Shown here one piece after another: positions 1 to 8,020 of a stretch of DNA of 64,000 nucleotides. The notes beneath the pieces were generated by a model. That model ran no database searches. It worked only from the letters and a program-made list of their open reading frames with translations, and was not told the origin of the DNA. Source of the DNA: Micromonospora sp. RP3T. GTDB taxonomy: Bacteria > Actinomycetota > Actinomycetes > Mycobacteriales > Micromonosporaceae. The DNA lies in contig NZ_PYPS01000017.1 in assembly GCF_003027925.1 (NCBI RefSeq), positions 1 to 64,000 of the forward strand, given 5' to 3'. The number at the start of each line of letters is the position of its first letter. The stretch's first letter is position 1. The translations under genes and the position numbers were made by a program.

Positions 1-1412
1 TCCCGACCGGCCCGGGACCGGCCGGCGCCGCCCGGGCGGGCGACGATCCCGCGCCGGACGGGGCGGGCGACCCACCGGACCGGCCGACCCGCCGACGCGC
101 CGCGCTGGCCTCGCTCGTGCTGGCCGCCGCCGCCTCGGCGACCCTCCTGGTCGCCGGCCTGCCCGGCGCGTCCCCACCACGGTCGGACCCGACGGACCGC
201 CCGCTCACCACCGACGAGGCCGAGCGGGTCGCCGCGCTGCGGGTGACCAACGTGCGGGACCTGCGCGCCGGCGTCCGGGGCACGGTCGGCGCCGGCCGGG
301 ACCGGATCGAACTGCTCGGCTGGGTCGACTGGGCCCGGCCGCTGCTCTACCTGGACATCGGTGGCCCCGGCGCGGGCGCCGACCGGGGGCTCGTCCAGGC
401 CACCGCGGCGGCGCTGCTGATCCGGCCGGCCCCGGCCGCGCTGCCCACGCCGGCGCGACCACCGCTGGTCCCGCCGCCCGACCGGTGGCGGCTCCGCGAA
501 CCGGCGGCCGGCCAAGGGCTGGCCGCCGTCCGCGACCTGCTGCTCGGGCTGGGCGCGGACCGGCTCGACCCGGTCGCGCGGGACGGCCGTTGGCTGCGCC
601 GGGAGAACCTCGCCGGCGTCCCGGTGGACGTGCTCCGGGCACCGCTGGCCGCCCCGTCGGGCGAGTCACGGCCGACGCTCTGGCTGGACCGGGACGCCCG
701 ACTGCACCGGTTGGCCGGCCGGCTGCCCGACGGCACGCCGGTCACCGTCGACCTGGAGCGCGCCGACCGGCCCGCACCGCACCCGGTGGACGCGCTCGGC
801 GGCCGGGCCGGGCAGCCCCGGCAGCTGACCGACGACGAGGCGGACCGGTTGGCCGGGCTGCCCGCCCGGCTGCGGCACGTCGGCGGCGCGGCGGTGACCG
901 TGGCCGCCCCGCTCGACCCGTCCACCACCCTGCACGGGGTGGGCACGCTGAGCTGGTCGACGCCGTCGGCGTACCTCACGGTGACCGACGACGACACCGG
1001 CCGGCGTACGCTGCGCCGGGCCGGACCGGGCGGGGTGGCGCACGCGCAGGCGTCCCCGGACGGACCCGGCACGCCGCCACTGCCGACGCCCGGCGGGCTG
1101 CTCACGGCCGCCGCCCAGCCGCCCACCGACGCCCTGGACCGGCTCCTCGAGGCCGCGCTACGGGCCGGCACCCGACCACCGGACGGACCGGCGCTGCGGA
1201 TCCGGGCGGACGAGACCGCCGGCCGTGCGGTGGACGTCATCGAGGTGCCGGGCGGCCTGCGCTGGTGGCTGGACCGGGCCGGACTGCCGCACCGCCTGGA
1301 ACTGCGCACCACCCGAAACGTGTGGATCCACCTCACCCTCACCCCCGCCCCCTCCCGCACCCCGCCGAGGCACGCAGATTCCCGGAAAGTGCGGCCATCC
1401 GGCGCGGAATGA
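1..1412 (+). CDS. Membrane-anchored protein with a duplicated domain, 5' end missing
   Basis: The reading frame is open from base 3 to the TGA at 1410-1412, so the true start lies left of the window. A GTG at 117 would be an internal start, but the upstream codons read as a Pro/Gly/Asp-rich cytoplasmic linker followed by Arg-Arg-Arg and a hydrophobic segment at about 100-175, which looks like one membrane anchor. The exported part is two related halves. Each begins with L-T-(T/D)-D-E-A-(E/D)-R and each ends in a segment with WLDR followed by a Leu-His/Pro-His-Arg-Leu stretch. I do not recognise the family. The organisation (anchor plus two beta-rich modules) resembles extracytoplasmic LppX/LolA-type proteins, but that is only a guess. 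The last codons are made of the inverted repeat at 1375-1432. Confidence 0.6.
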   Translation, partial: PTGPGPAGAARAGDDPAPDGAGDPPDRPTRRRAALASLVLAAAASATLLVAGLPGASPPRSDPTDRPLTTDEAERVAALRVTNVRDLRAGVRGTVGAGRDRIELLGWVDWARPLLYLDIGGPGAGADRGLVQATAAALLIRPAPAALPTPARPPLVPPPDRWRLREPAAGQGLAAVRDLLLGLGADRLDPVARDGRWLRRENLAGVPVDVLRAPLAAPSGESRPTLWLDRDARLHRLAGRLPDGTPVTVDLERADRPAPHPVDALGGRAGQPRQLTDDEADRLAGLPARLRHVGGAAVTVAAPLDPSTTLHGVGTLSWSTPSAYLTVTDDDTGRRTLRRAGPGGVAHAQASPDGPGTPPLPTPGGLLTAAAQPPTDALDRLLEAALRAGTRPPDGPALRIRADETAGRAVDVIEVPGGLRWWLDRAGLPHRLELRTTRNVWIHLTLTPAPSRTPPRHADSRKVRPSGAE

Positions 1413-1432
1413 GCACACTTTCCGGGAATCTG
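1375..1432. terminator. 17-bp perfect inverted repeat at convergent gene ends
   Basis: The left arm 1375-1391 and right arm 1416-1432 are perfect reverse complements (17 bp) separated by 24 bases. The repeat contains the last codons and stop of the upstream plus-strand gene and ends 30 bases before the stop of the minus-strand coaE gene. It probably acts as a bidirectional terminator. No T-run follows either arm. Confidence 0.6.
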
Positions 1433-1461
1433 GGGGCGAGGGTGGGGGTGGCGGGCCGGGG

Positions 1462-2676
1462 TCAGGGGCGCCAGCCGGTCTGGGCGGCCCAGTCCTCGGC
1501 GCGCAGGTGCTCCTCGTCGAACCAGGGATCGGTGAGCGTGCCGTGCTCCGCGCTGTCCGGCGCGGCAGCCACCAGGTCCCGCTTCACCTGGAGGTACGCG
1601 GCCCGGCCCGCCGGGTCCGCGCGGAGGTGGTCGCGCATCAGCAGCGCGTACCGCCAGCCGGCCGAGCCGGCCACCCGCAGATGCAGCAGCACCGGGCGAC
1701 CCGGGTCCGCGCCGCCGTGCAGCCGCTTCACCCACTGCACCCGGTCGGGGCGACGCGGCGCGTCCCGCCACTCGCCGGGCAGCCGGGGGAAGCCCGCCTC
1801 GGCCAGCCGGTCGGCGAGCGGACCGTCCGCCTCCGCCAGCGAGGGAACGGTGAGCTGGATGTCGATGACGTCCGGCGCGGCCAGGCCGGGCACGGCGGTG
1901 GAGCCGACGTGGTCGACCCGGAGGTCGCCACCGGCCGCGTGGTGGATCCGCGCGGCCAGCCGGGCGTACTGCGCGGGCCAGGTCGGATCCGGCTCGGTCA
2001 ACGTCGACGGCCCGGTCAACGTCGACGGCTCGATCAGCGTCGACGGCTCGGCCCGGACGGCGTGCCGCTCGCGGACGTTGCGCTCGTAGGGCAGCAACCG
2101 GTCCCGCCAGAGGTCGTCCACCGCGTCGTGCAGGTCGGTCAGCGTGCCGTCGTTGGTGAGCAGCACGTCCGCCACCGCCGCCCGGCGGGCGTCATCGGCC
2201 TGCGCGGCGATCCGCCGCCCGGCCTCGGCCGGGTCCATGCCCCGGTCCCGGGACAACCGCGCCAGCCGGGTCGGCACCGCCGTCTGCACCACCACCACCA
2301 GGTGGTACGTGGGTGCGAGCCCGACCTCGACCAGCAGTGGCACGTCGTTGACCACCACCGCGTCGGCGGGCGCGGCGGCGAGCAGCGCGGCGGCCCGCGC
2401 CCGGACCCGGGGGTGGGTGATCGCCTCCAGTCGGCGGCGGGCGGTCTCGTCGCCGAAGACCAGCGCGCCCAGCGCGGCCCGGTCCAGCGAGCCGTCCGGG
2501 CCCAGGACCCGGTCGGAGAACGCGGCGACCACCTCGGCCAGTCCTTCGGTGCCGGGCGCGACCACCTCGCGGGCGATCCGGTCCGAGTCGACGACCACCG
2601 CGCCGAGCGCGGCGAGGCGGGCCGCGACCGCGCTCTTGCCGGATCCGATCCCGCCCGTCAGCCCCACCTTCAGCAT
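1462..2676 (-). CDS. coaE: Dephospho-CoA kinase fused to a GrpB (UPF0157) domain
   Basis: This is the last step of coenzyme A synthesis, phosphorylation of the 3'-OH of dephospho-CoA. The chosen ATG at 2676 gives MLKVGLTGGIGSGKS, with the P-loop at residues 8-15 as in all CoaE proteins. Upstream in-frame codons encode an unrelated extension, so they were left out. Residues 1 to about 200 are the kinase. After a short linker of tandem six-residue repeats, residues about 225-404 form a GrpB/UPF0157 nucleotidyltransferase-like domain with VDHVGSTAVPGL and, near the C-terminus, Y-x-x-x-K-R-D-L. The same fusion is known in mycobacterial CoaE, where the second domain has been proposed to help folding. 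It follows rpsA on the same strand, as in other actinobacteria. Confidence 0.93.
   Translation of the reverse strand: MLKVGLTGGIGSGKSAVAARLAALGAVVVDSDRIAREVVAPGTEGLAEVVAAFSDRVLGPDGSLDRAALGALVFGDETARRRLEAITHPRVRARAAALLAAAPADAVVVNDVPLLVEVGLAPTYHLVVVVQTAVPTRLARLSRDRGMDPAEAGRRIAAQADDARRAAVADVLLTNDGTLTDLHDAVDDLWRDRLLPYERNVRERHAVRAEPSTLIEPSTLTGPSTLTEPDPTWPAQYARLAARIHHAAGGDLRVDHVGSTAVPGLAAPDVIDIQLTVPSLAEADGPLADRLAEAGFPRLPGEWRDAPRRPDRVQWVKRLHGGADPGRPVLLHLRVAGSAGWRYALLMRDHLRADPAGRAAYLQVKRDLVAAAPDSAEHGTLTDPWFDEEHLRAEDWAAQTGWRP
1997..2050. repeat. Three 18-bp tandem repeats in the coaE linker
   Basis: Units at 1997-2014, 2015-2032 and 2033-2050 are nearly identical (core GTCAACGTCGACGG) and in frame. 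They encode the linker repeat STL(I/T)(E/G)P between the kinase and GrpB domains. The length is likely to vary between strains through slippage. Confidence 0.8.
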
Positions 2677-2764
2677 CCGGACAGTCAACCGGATCATCGG
2701 ACACATGCCAAACAGGCCGGCGCTTCCGAGCCGACGCGAGCGGCGTCCGCAGGTGTCCACGACG

Positions 2765-2815
2765 CGGGCCCCGCCCCCGGCGCTCCACTGGTGCGGAACG
2801 CGGGGACGGGGCCCG
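2765..2815 (-). terminator. Terminator-like hairpin after rpsA
   Basis: Arms 2765-2773 and 2807-2815 are perfect 9-bp complements, and the enclosed bases can extend the stem through C-run/G-run pairing. It lies in the 194-base gap between the rpsA stop and the coaE start, so it may end or attenuate rpsA transcription before coaE. Confidence 0.45.
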
Positions 2816-2870
2816 TCGTCAGAGGCAGCCGCTGGTGCGTCCGGGTGGACGAACCGGCGTCAGCGACCGG

Positions 2871-4358
2871 TCACTTGCCGCCGGCGAGCTTCTCCCGCAG
2901 CGCGGCGAGCGCCTCGTCGGTGGCCAGCGTGCCGGCCGGCTCCTCGGCCTGACGGCTCGGGGCCGACGAGGTCGAGGTGGTGGTGCTGGTGGCCGGCGGA
3001 GCCGGGTTGGCCGCGGCCTCGGCGTCGGCGGCGCGGGAGGTCTGCACCTGCTTGGTGTGGGCCTCCCAACGCTGACGCGCCTCGGCGTACTGGTTCTCCC
3101 AGGTCTCGCGCTGCTTGTCGTAGCCCTCGAGCCACTCGCCCGTCTCCGGGTCGAAGCCCTCCGGGTAGATGTAGTTGCCCTCGTTGTCGTACGTCGCGGC
3201 CATGCCGTAGAGGGTCGGGTCGAAGTGCTCCTCGCCCTCGACGAAGCCCTCGTTGGCCTGCTTGAGCGACAGCGAGATCCGGCGGCGCTCCAGGTCGATG
3301 TCGATGACCTTGACCATGACCTCGGAGCCGACCTGCACGACCTGCTCCGGGATCTCCACGTGGCGCTCGGCCAGCTCGGAGATGTGGACCAGGCCCTCGA
3401 TGCCGTCGTCCACCCGGACGAACGCGCCGAACGGCACCAGCTTGGTGACCTTACCCGGCACGATCTGCTGGATCGCGTGGGTGCGGGCGAACTGACGCCA
3501 CGGGTCCTCCTGGGTCGCCTTCAGCGACAGCGAGACCCGCTCGCGGTCCAGGTCGACGTCCAGGACCTCGACCTCGACCTCCTGGCCCACCTCGACGACC
3601 TCGGACGGGTGGTCGATGTGCTTCCAGGACAGCTCGGAGACGTGCACCAGGCCGTCCACGCCGCCCAGGTCGACGAACGCGCCGAAGTTGACGATCGAGG
3701 AGACGACGCCCTTGCGGACCTGCCCCTTCTGGAGCTTGTTGAGGAACTCGGTGCGCACCTCGGACTGCGTCTGCTCCAGCCAGGCCCGGCGGGACAGGAC
3801 CACGTTGTTGCGGTTCTTGTCCAGCTCGATGATCTTGGCTTCGAGCTCGCGGCCGACGTACGGCTGCAGGTCACGCACCCGCCGCATCTCGACAAGCGAC
3901 GCGGGCAGGAAGCCGCGCAGACCGATGTCGAGGATGAGACCACCCTTGACGACCTCGATGACCGAGCCGCGGACGACACCGTCCTCGTCCTTGATCTTCT
4001 CGATCGTGCCCCAGGCCCGCTCGTACTGCGCCCGCTTCTTGGAGAGGATCAGCCGACCCTCCTTGTCCTCCTTCTGGAGGACGAGGGCCTCGATGTGGTC
4101 GCCGACCGAAACAACCTCGGCCGGGTCCACGTCGTGCTTGATCGACAGCTCCCGAGAGGGGATCACGCCCTCGGTCTTGTAGCCGATGTCGAGCAGGACC
4201 TCGTCCCGATCGACCTTGACGACGGTGCCTTCGACAATGTCGCCGTCGTTGAAGTACTTGATGGTCTCGTCGATAGCGGCGAGGAATGCTTCCTCAGAGC
4301 CGAGATCGTCGTGCGTGACCTTGTTGGCGCTCGAGGTGGCCTCGATGCTGCTCGTCAT
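2871..4358 (-). CDS. rpsA: 30S ribosomal protein S1
   Basis: Ribosomal protein S1 binds mRNA leaders and helps initiation on structured or SD-weak messages. The 495-residue product starts at ATG 4358 (MTSSIEATSS), with GGAG about 11 bases upstream. A further in-frame ATG upstream gives a poorly conserved extension and was rejected. There are four S1/OB repeats at about residues 35-105, 120-185, 205-275 and 290-360, the last two carrying the typical F-G-A-F-V-(D/R)-(L/V) core. A long acidic, low-complexity C-terminal tail follows, ending KLAGGK. In actinobacteria this tail replaces the fifth and sixth S1 domains of the proteobacterial protein; in mycobacteria the C-terminus has been discussed as a pyrazinoic-acid and tmRNA contact. 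Confidence 0.97.
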   Translation of the reverse strand: MTSSIEATSSANKVTHDDLGSEEAFLAAIDETIKYFNDGDIVEGTVVKVDRDEVLLDIGYKTEGVIPSRELSIKHDVDPAEVVSVGDHIEALVLQKEDKEGRLILSKKRAQYERAWGTIEKIKDEDGVVRGSVIEVVKGGLILDIGLRGFLPASLVEMRRVRDLQPYVGRELEAKIIELDKNRNNVVLSRRAWLEQTQSEVRTEFLNKLQKGQVRKGVVSSIVNFGAFVDLGGVDGLVHVSELSWKHIDHPSEVVEVGQEVEVEVLDVDLDRERVSLSLKATQEDPWRQFARTHAIQQIVPGKVTKLVPFGAFVRVDDGIEGLVHISELAERHVEIPEQVVQVGSEVMVKVIDIDLERRRISLSLKQANEGFVEGEEHFDPTLYGMAATYDNEGNYIYPEGFDPETGEWLEGYDKQRETWENQYAEARQRWEAHTKQVQTSRAADAEAAANPAPPATSTTTSTSSAPSRQAEEPAGTLATDEALAALREKLAGGK

Positions 4359-4538
4359 GTGGGCGGTTGCTCCGGTCGGATGGGTTGTCACAGCGGGCAT
4401 GGGTGTCGCGGTGACTCTTCCGCGCCAGCGGATCCGTCGCCGGGCACACCGAACGATCGACGCAAGAAGATCATTAGTGGCTCCGGTGACCGCACACCTG
4501 CTCCCTGCCGAGGCACACGATCCGCGAGCGCATCGTCT

Positions 4539-4569
4539 AGCCTACCCGCTGCATTACCACAGCGTGCAA
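4539..4569 (-). promoter_or_regulatory. Candidate rpsA promoter with long leader
   Basis: On the minus strand, TTGCAC (4569-4564) is followed after 19 bases by TAGGCT (4544-4539), a reasonable vegetative promoter with a slightly long spacer. Transcription from it would give an untranslated leader of about 175 bases before the rpsA ATG, long enough for autoregulation by S1. The 363-base gap 4359-4721 holds no other gene that I can support. Confidence 0.4.
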
Positions 4570-4708
4570 GCCCTCCCGGGTCCGTGCGACCTCATCCGCT
4601 GCGAAAGCGGAGATTTCGCGCGGTAAGGGGCCACTCCTGTCTCGTCCGTCACATCCGCCCCACCCGCGACACGCCCGGCCCGCCCGCGACGCGGCACCCG
4701 ACCGGCCC

Positions 4709-4714
4709 TAGCGT
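4709..4714 (+). promoter_or_regulatory. -10 element of a leaderless promoter (methyltransferase)
   Basis: TAGCGT is followed by exactly seven bases and then the GTG at 4722, the spacing expected if transcription starts on the first base of the start codon. No Shine-Dalgarno sequence is present. The element decides the start, because an alternative GTG at 4713 would fall inside it. Confidence 0.5.
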
Positions 4715-4721
4715 GGACTCC

Positions 4722-5525
4722 GTGGACGACGACAGGGTGACCCGCCGGCGGGTCGGGGCCGCCGAGATCCGCCGGGCCAACCGCGGCTGGTGGGACACCG
4801 ACGCCGACGCCTACCAGGCCGAGCACGGCAGGTTCCTCGGTGACGTCGACTTCGTCTGGTGTCCGGAAGGGCTGCGGGAGGCCGACGCGCGACTGCTCGG
4901 CGACGTCACCGGCCGCCGGATCCTCGAACTCGGCGCCGGCGCGGCCGCCGCCGCCCGCTGGCTCGCCGCCCAGGGCGCCCGGCCGGTCGCGCTGGACCTC
5001 TCCGCCGGCATGTTGCGGCACGCCGCCGACGCCGCCGACCGCAGCGGGGTACGCGTGCCGCTGGTCCAGGCCGACGCGCTGGCGTTGCCCTTCGGCGACG
5101 CCGCCTTCGACGTGGTCTGCACCGCGTTCGGCGCGATCCCGTTCGTCGACGACTCGGCGGCGGCGATGCGCGAGGTGGCCCGGGTGCTGCGCCCCGGCGG
5201 CCGGTGGGTCTTCTCGGTCACCCACCCGATGCGCTGGATCTTCCTCGACGACCCGGGCGAGGGCGGGCTGACCGCCGTGCACTCGTACTTCGACCGCTCC
5301 CCCTACGTCGAGCAGGACGCACGCGGCGTGGCCACCTACGTCGAGCAGCACCGCACGCTGGGCGACCGCATCCGGGAGCTGGTCGACGCCGGGTTCCGCC
5401 TGCTCGACCTGGTGGAGCCGGAGTGGCCGGCCGGCCACGAGGGGATCTGGGGCCAGTGGAGCCCGCTGCGCGGTCGGCTCTTCCCCGGCACCGCCATCTT
5501 CGTCGCGGAGAAGCCGGCGCCCTGA
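4722..5525 (+). CDS. Class I SAM-dependent methyltransferase
   Basis: Small-molecule methyltransferase of the UbiE/Methyltransf_11 type. Motif I reads ILELGAGAAAAARWL at about residue 62. An acidic motif II residue follows (ALDLSAGML), then QADALALPF and the post-motif A-F-D-V-V-C, and motif III R-V-L-R-P-G-G-R-W-V-F. It then has a C-terminal segment with SVTHPMRW that is typical of a distinct actinobacterial subgroup. The 267-residue length is normal. The start is placed at GTG 4722 because a leaderless -10 lies just upstream. It is divergent from rpsA. The substrate cannot be read from the sequence. Confidence 0.85.
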   Translation: MDDDRVTRRRVGAAEIRRANRGWWDTDADAYQAEHGRFLGDVDFVWCPEGLREADARLLGDVTGRRILELGAGAAAAARWLAAQGARPVALDLSAGMLRHAADAADRSGVRVPLVQADALALPFGDAAFDVVCTAFGAIPFVDDSAAAMREVARVLRPGGRWVFSVTHPMRWIFLDDPGEGGLTAVHSYFDRSPYVEQDARGVATYVEQHRTLGDRIRELVDAGFRLLDLVEPEWPAGHEGIWGQWSPLRGRLFPGTAIFVAEKPAP

Positions 5526-5569
5526 GCGCGTCGCACACTCGGTCCGCCACGGGTGCGGTTCCCCGGCGG

Positions 5570-5575
5570 TACGCT
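5570..5575 (+). promoter_or_regulatory. -10 element of a leaderless promoter (Uma2 gene)
   Basis: TACGCT is followed by six bases and then ATG 5582, with no ribosome binding site between. This is the same leaderless arrangement seen before several other genes here. Confidence 0.45.
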
Positions 5576-5581
5576 CGCCGC

Positions 5582-6184
5582 ATGAGCGCCGAGCCCATCC
5601 CGACATCACCTGGCCCCTGGTGTCCGGACCCGATGCGGCAGCAGCGTGCGGACTACACGCTGGAGGACCTGCTCACCCTGCCGGACGACGCCCCCCGCGT
5701 CGAACTCGTCGACGGAGTCATCCAGGTGACACCCTCCCCCACCCTGGGCCATCAGACCATCTCCAGCCTGCTGTGGCTCTGGCTGCGATCCCACTCACCG
5801 GCTCACCTGCGGGCATCCCAGGCCGTCGGAGTCGGGCTCAGTCCGAACACCAGCCGGCAACCGGATGTGCTGCTCCACCACGCCGGACTACCGACCGACC
5901 GGTCCCGCCTGCGACCGGCCGACGTCGTGCTGGCCGTGGAGATCGTCTCGCCCGGCACCCGGCGGGTGGACCGGTTCGCCAAGCCGGGCGAGTACGCCGC
6001 CGCCGGCATCCCGTTCTACTGGCGGATCGAGCAGGACCCGGTGCACCTGTACGCGTACCGCCTCGGTGACCGGATCGGCCCCGGCGGCGAGCGCCAGTAC
6101 GAGCTGGTGGCCGACGGCAGCGAGGTGGTCGAGTTGGCCGAGCCGTTCGACATCAAGCTGCCGGTCGCCGAGATCCGGCCCTGA
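5582..6184 (+). CDS. Uma2 family (DUF820) PD-(D/E)XK nuclease-like protein
   Basis: A 200-residue protein with the Uma2 layout: an N-terminal Y-T-L-E-D-L-L-x-L-P motif, RVELVDGVIQV, then QPDVLLH and VEIVSPGTRRVDRFAKPGEYAAAGI. The Asp (QPD), Glu (VEI) and Lys (AKPGEY) residues form the PD-(D/E)XK nuclease core. Family members are very numerous in Streptomyces, Micromonospora and cyanobacteria and usually stand alone. They are often linked to mobile elements, but no activity has been settled. The gene is leaderless from ATG 5582. Confidence 0.85.
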   Translation: MSAEPIPTSPGPWCPDPMRQQRADYTLEDLLTLPDDAPRVELVDGVIQVTPSPTLGHQTISSLLWLWLRSHSPAHLRASQAVGVGLSPNTSRQPDVLLHHAGLPTDRSRLRPADVVLAVEIVSPGTRRVDRFAKPGEYAAAGIPFYWRIEQDPVHLYAYRLGDRIGPGGERQYELVADGSEVVELAEPFDIKLPVAEIRP

Positions 6185-6224
6185 CCGCACCGTTACTCGG
6201 TCCGGCGAGCGGGTAACCGCCGGC

Positions 6225-6443
6225 ATGGCCGAGAAGGAGTTCCGCGTCGGCGACCACGTCTCCTGGGCCAGCCACAGCGGCCGGGCGTACGGCGTGGTCA
6301 AGGAGAAGCTGACCGAGCGCACCCACGTCCGCGGGCATCCGGTGCACGCCTCTCCGGAACAGCCGCAGTACCGGATCACCAACGACGACTCCGGCCGCGA
6401 CGTCGCCCACCGACCGGAGGTGCTCCGCGATGAGTCGCCGTGA
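6225..6443 (+). CDS. DUF2945 small Tudor-like protein
   Basis: A 72-residue protein beginning MAEKEFRVGDHVSW. The pattern G-D-x-V-x-W, then G-x-V, and a C-terminal Y-R-I-x-N-D-x-S-G-R-D-V-A-H-R-P-E-V-L is characteristic of the DUF2945/HVA1 family, a small beta-barrel. Its last 14 bases overlap the next gene, so the two are translationally coupled and probably act together. The pair is common in actinobacteria. Function is unknown. Confidence 0.8.
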   Translation: MAEKEFRVGDHVSWASHSGRAYGVVKEKLTERTHVRGHPVHASPEQPQYRITNDDSGRDVAHRPEVLRDESP

Positions 6444-6777
6444 GGACCCGCAGCAGACGTACCGCGAGTTCACCGACGCGGTGAACATGAAACCCGCCGA
6501 GCTGACCCGCTGGCTGGAGACCGACGAGTCCAAGCACGTCGGCTGGCACAAGCCGGGCACCAAGGGCGGCGAATCGGTCGGGCACGACTCCGGCCGCCGG
6601 ATCGTGGACCTGCTGCGCCGCAAGCGCGACCAGCTCACCGCCGCCGATTACAAGCACATGCGCAAGGTGGTCGGCTACGTGCACCGGCACCTGGCCCAAC
6701 GCCCGTCCGGCGACGTGCGCGACACGAGGTGGCGCTGGTCGCTGATGAACTGGGGGCACGACCCGCTCAAGAGCTGA
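6430..6777 (+). CDS. DUF3140 protein (small basic, DNA-binding-like)
   Basis: A 115-residue basic protein starting at ATG 6430 inside the end of the DUF2945 gene. It has a helical N-terminus with NMKPAELTRWLETDESKHVGW, then G-G-E-S-V-G-H-x-S-G-R-R-I, and ends R-W-R-W-S-L-M-N-W-G-H-D-P. That is the DUF3140 signature, whose members are described as putative DNA-binding proteins. A perfect hairpin follows the stop at 6792-6815. Confidence 0.8.
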   Translation: MSRREDPQQTYREFTDAVNMKPAELTRWLETDESKHVGWHKPGTKGGESVGHDSGRRIVDLLRRKRDQLTAADYKHMRKVVGYVHRHLAQRPSGDVRDTRWRWSLMNWGHDPLKS

Positions 6778-6791
6778 GCGTCCGGCCGCTT

Positions 6792-6815
6792 GACCCTGCC
6801 GTTGACGGCAGGGTC
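6792..6815 (+). terminator. 10-bp hairpin between DUF3140 and SDR genes
   Basis: Perfect stem GACCCTGCCG/CGGCAGGGTC with a TTGA tetraloop. It ends the DUF2945-DUF3140 unit and stops two bases before the SDR gene's Shine-Dalgarno, so it may also affect SDR translation. There is no T-run. Confidence 0.6.
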
Positions 6816-6829
6816 GCAGGATGCCCGAC

Positions 6830-7579
6830 ATGGAAAGCCGAACGTCACGCGTGGTCGTGGTCACCGGCGCGGGCACCGGCATCGGCCGGGCCACCGCGCA
6901 CACCTTCGCCGACGCTGGGGACGCCGTCGTCGCGGTCGGCCGGCGGCCCGCGCCGTTGGCGGAGACCGCTGCCGGTCGGCCGGGCATCGTGCCGCTGACC
7001 GCCGACGTCACCGCCCCGGACGCGCCCGCCCGGATCGTCCGCGTCGCCCTGGACCGGCACGGCCGGCTGGACGTGCTGGTCAACAACGCCGGCGTGGCCG
7101 GCGGCGGTCCCCTGGCGGAGCTGGACGAGGACGCCGCCCGCCGGCAACTGGAGACCAACCTGCTCGCTCCGCTCCGGCTGGCGCACGCCGCCGTGGCGGC
7201 GCTCGCCGAGACCCGTGGCGTGCTAGTCAACGTCACCACGTCCGTCGGCATGCGTGCCTGGCCGGGCAGCGCGGTGTACGCGGCCGGCAAGGCCGCGCTC
7301 GACTCGTTGACCCGCAGTTGGGCGGTGGAACTCGCGCCGCGTGGCGTCCGGGTGGTGGCGGTGGCGCCCGGCGCAGTCGACACGCCCATCGGGGCGCACC
7401 GGGGCCTCTCGCCGGAGCGGCGTGCCGCGCTGCGGGACTGGCAGGTGGCGCACACTCCGGCGGGTCGGGTCGGCCGGCCGGCAGAAGTAGCCTGGGCGAT
7501 CCGGCGGCTCTGCGACCCGGAGGCGGCGTTCCTCACCGGCGTGGTGCTGCCGGTGGACGGCGGCGCGGTGGTCGCCTGA
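6830..7579 (+). CDS. Short-chain dehydrogenase/reductase
   Basis: Classical NAD(P)-dependent SDR of 249 residues. It has the Rossmann motif TGAGTGIG near residue 12, NNAG near residue 87, a catalytic Tyr-x-x-x-Lys in VYAAGKAAL and a C-terminal LPVDGG typical of FabG-like reductases. The start at ATG 6830 is favoured over ATG 6821 because CAGGAT (6817-6822) is correctly spaced for 6830 but abuts 6821. The catalytic Ser position reads NVTTSVG. A MerR regulator starts 19 bases downstream and may control it. The substrate is unknown. Confidence 0.85.
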   Translation: MESRTSRVVVVTGAGTGIGRATAHTFADAGDAVVAVGRRPAPLAETAAGRPGIVPLTADVTAPDAPARIVRVALDRHGRLDVLVNNAGVAGGGPLAELDEDAARRQLETNLLAPLRLAHAAVAALAETRGVLVNVTTSVGMRAWPGSAVYAAGKAALDSLTRSWAVELAPRGVRVVAVAPGAVDTPIGAHRGLSPERRAALRDWQVAHTPAGRVGRPAEVAWAIRRLCDPEAAFLTGVVLPVDGGAVVA

Positions 7580-7597
7580 ACGGAACGGTGGTGACGG

Positions 7598-8020
7598 GTG
7601 CGGATCGGTGCGGTGGCGAGGGCGACCGGCTGCACGCCACGCGTCCTGCGGCACTACGAGGAGCAGGGCCTCATCACGTCGACCCGGGCGGCGAACGGCT
7701 ACCGCGAGTACGACCCGGCGGCGGTCACCCGGGTCCGCAACATCCGCCATCTGCTCGACGCCGGACTGACCCTGGACGACGTCCGGGTCTTCCTGCCCTG
7801 CCTGGACGGAGACGTCACCGCCGCGCCGCCGTCCCCGACCGGCCTCCGGGTCGCCCGGGAGCGGCTGGCCGTGCTGGACGCCCGGATCGCCGCCCAGGTG
7901 GCCGCGCGGAACCGCCTGGCCGCCGCCCTGCACGCCGCCGCGCTCACCGTCCCCGCACCCCCGATGTCGATCAAGGAGTTTGCGTCGCCCGCCGGCCACT
8001 CCACGACGCAAACTCCTTGA
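7598..8020 (+). CDS. MerR family transcriptional regulator
   Basis: A GTG-started protein of 140 residues. The N-terminal winged helix MRIGAVARATGCTPRVLRHYEEQGL and the conserved R-x-x-N-G-Y-R-x-Y match MerR proteins, followed by a dimerisation helix. No cysteine cluster for metal or Fe-S binding is visible; only the Cys in FLPCL and the one in TGCTP are present. It probably regulates the SDR gene 19 bases upstream. The last 19 codons, from MSIKEF onward, are encoded by a perfect inverted repeat, so the C-terminal tail is likely a by-product of that element. Confidence 0.85.
   Translation: MRIGAVARATGCTPRVLRHYEEQGLITSTRAANGYREYDPAAVTRVRNIRHLLDAGLTLDDVRVFLPCLDGDVTAAPPSPTGLRVARERLAVLDARIAAQVAARNRLAAALHAAALTVPAPPMSIKEFASPAGHSTTQTP

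Noticed and set aside
2835..4700. Plus-strand frame antisense to rpsA leading into the methyltransferase
   Set aside because: It reads the complement of a certain rpsA gene and is Leu/Asp/Val-rich. Only the part from 4722 has methyltransferase motifs.
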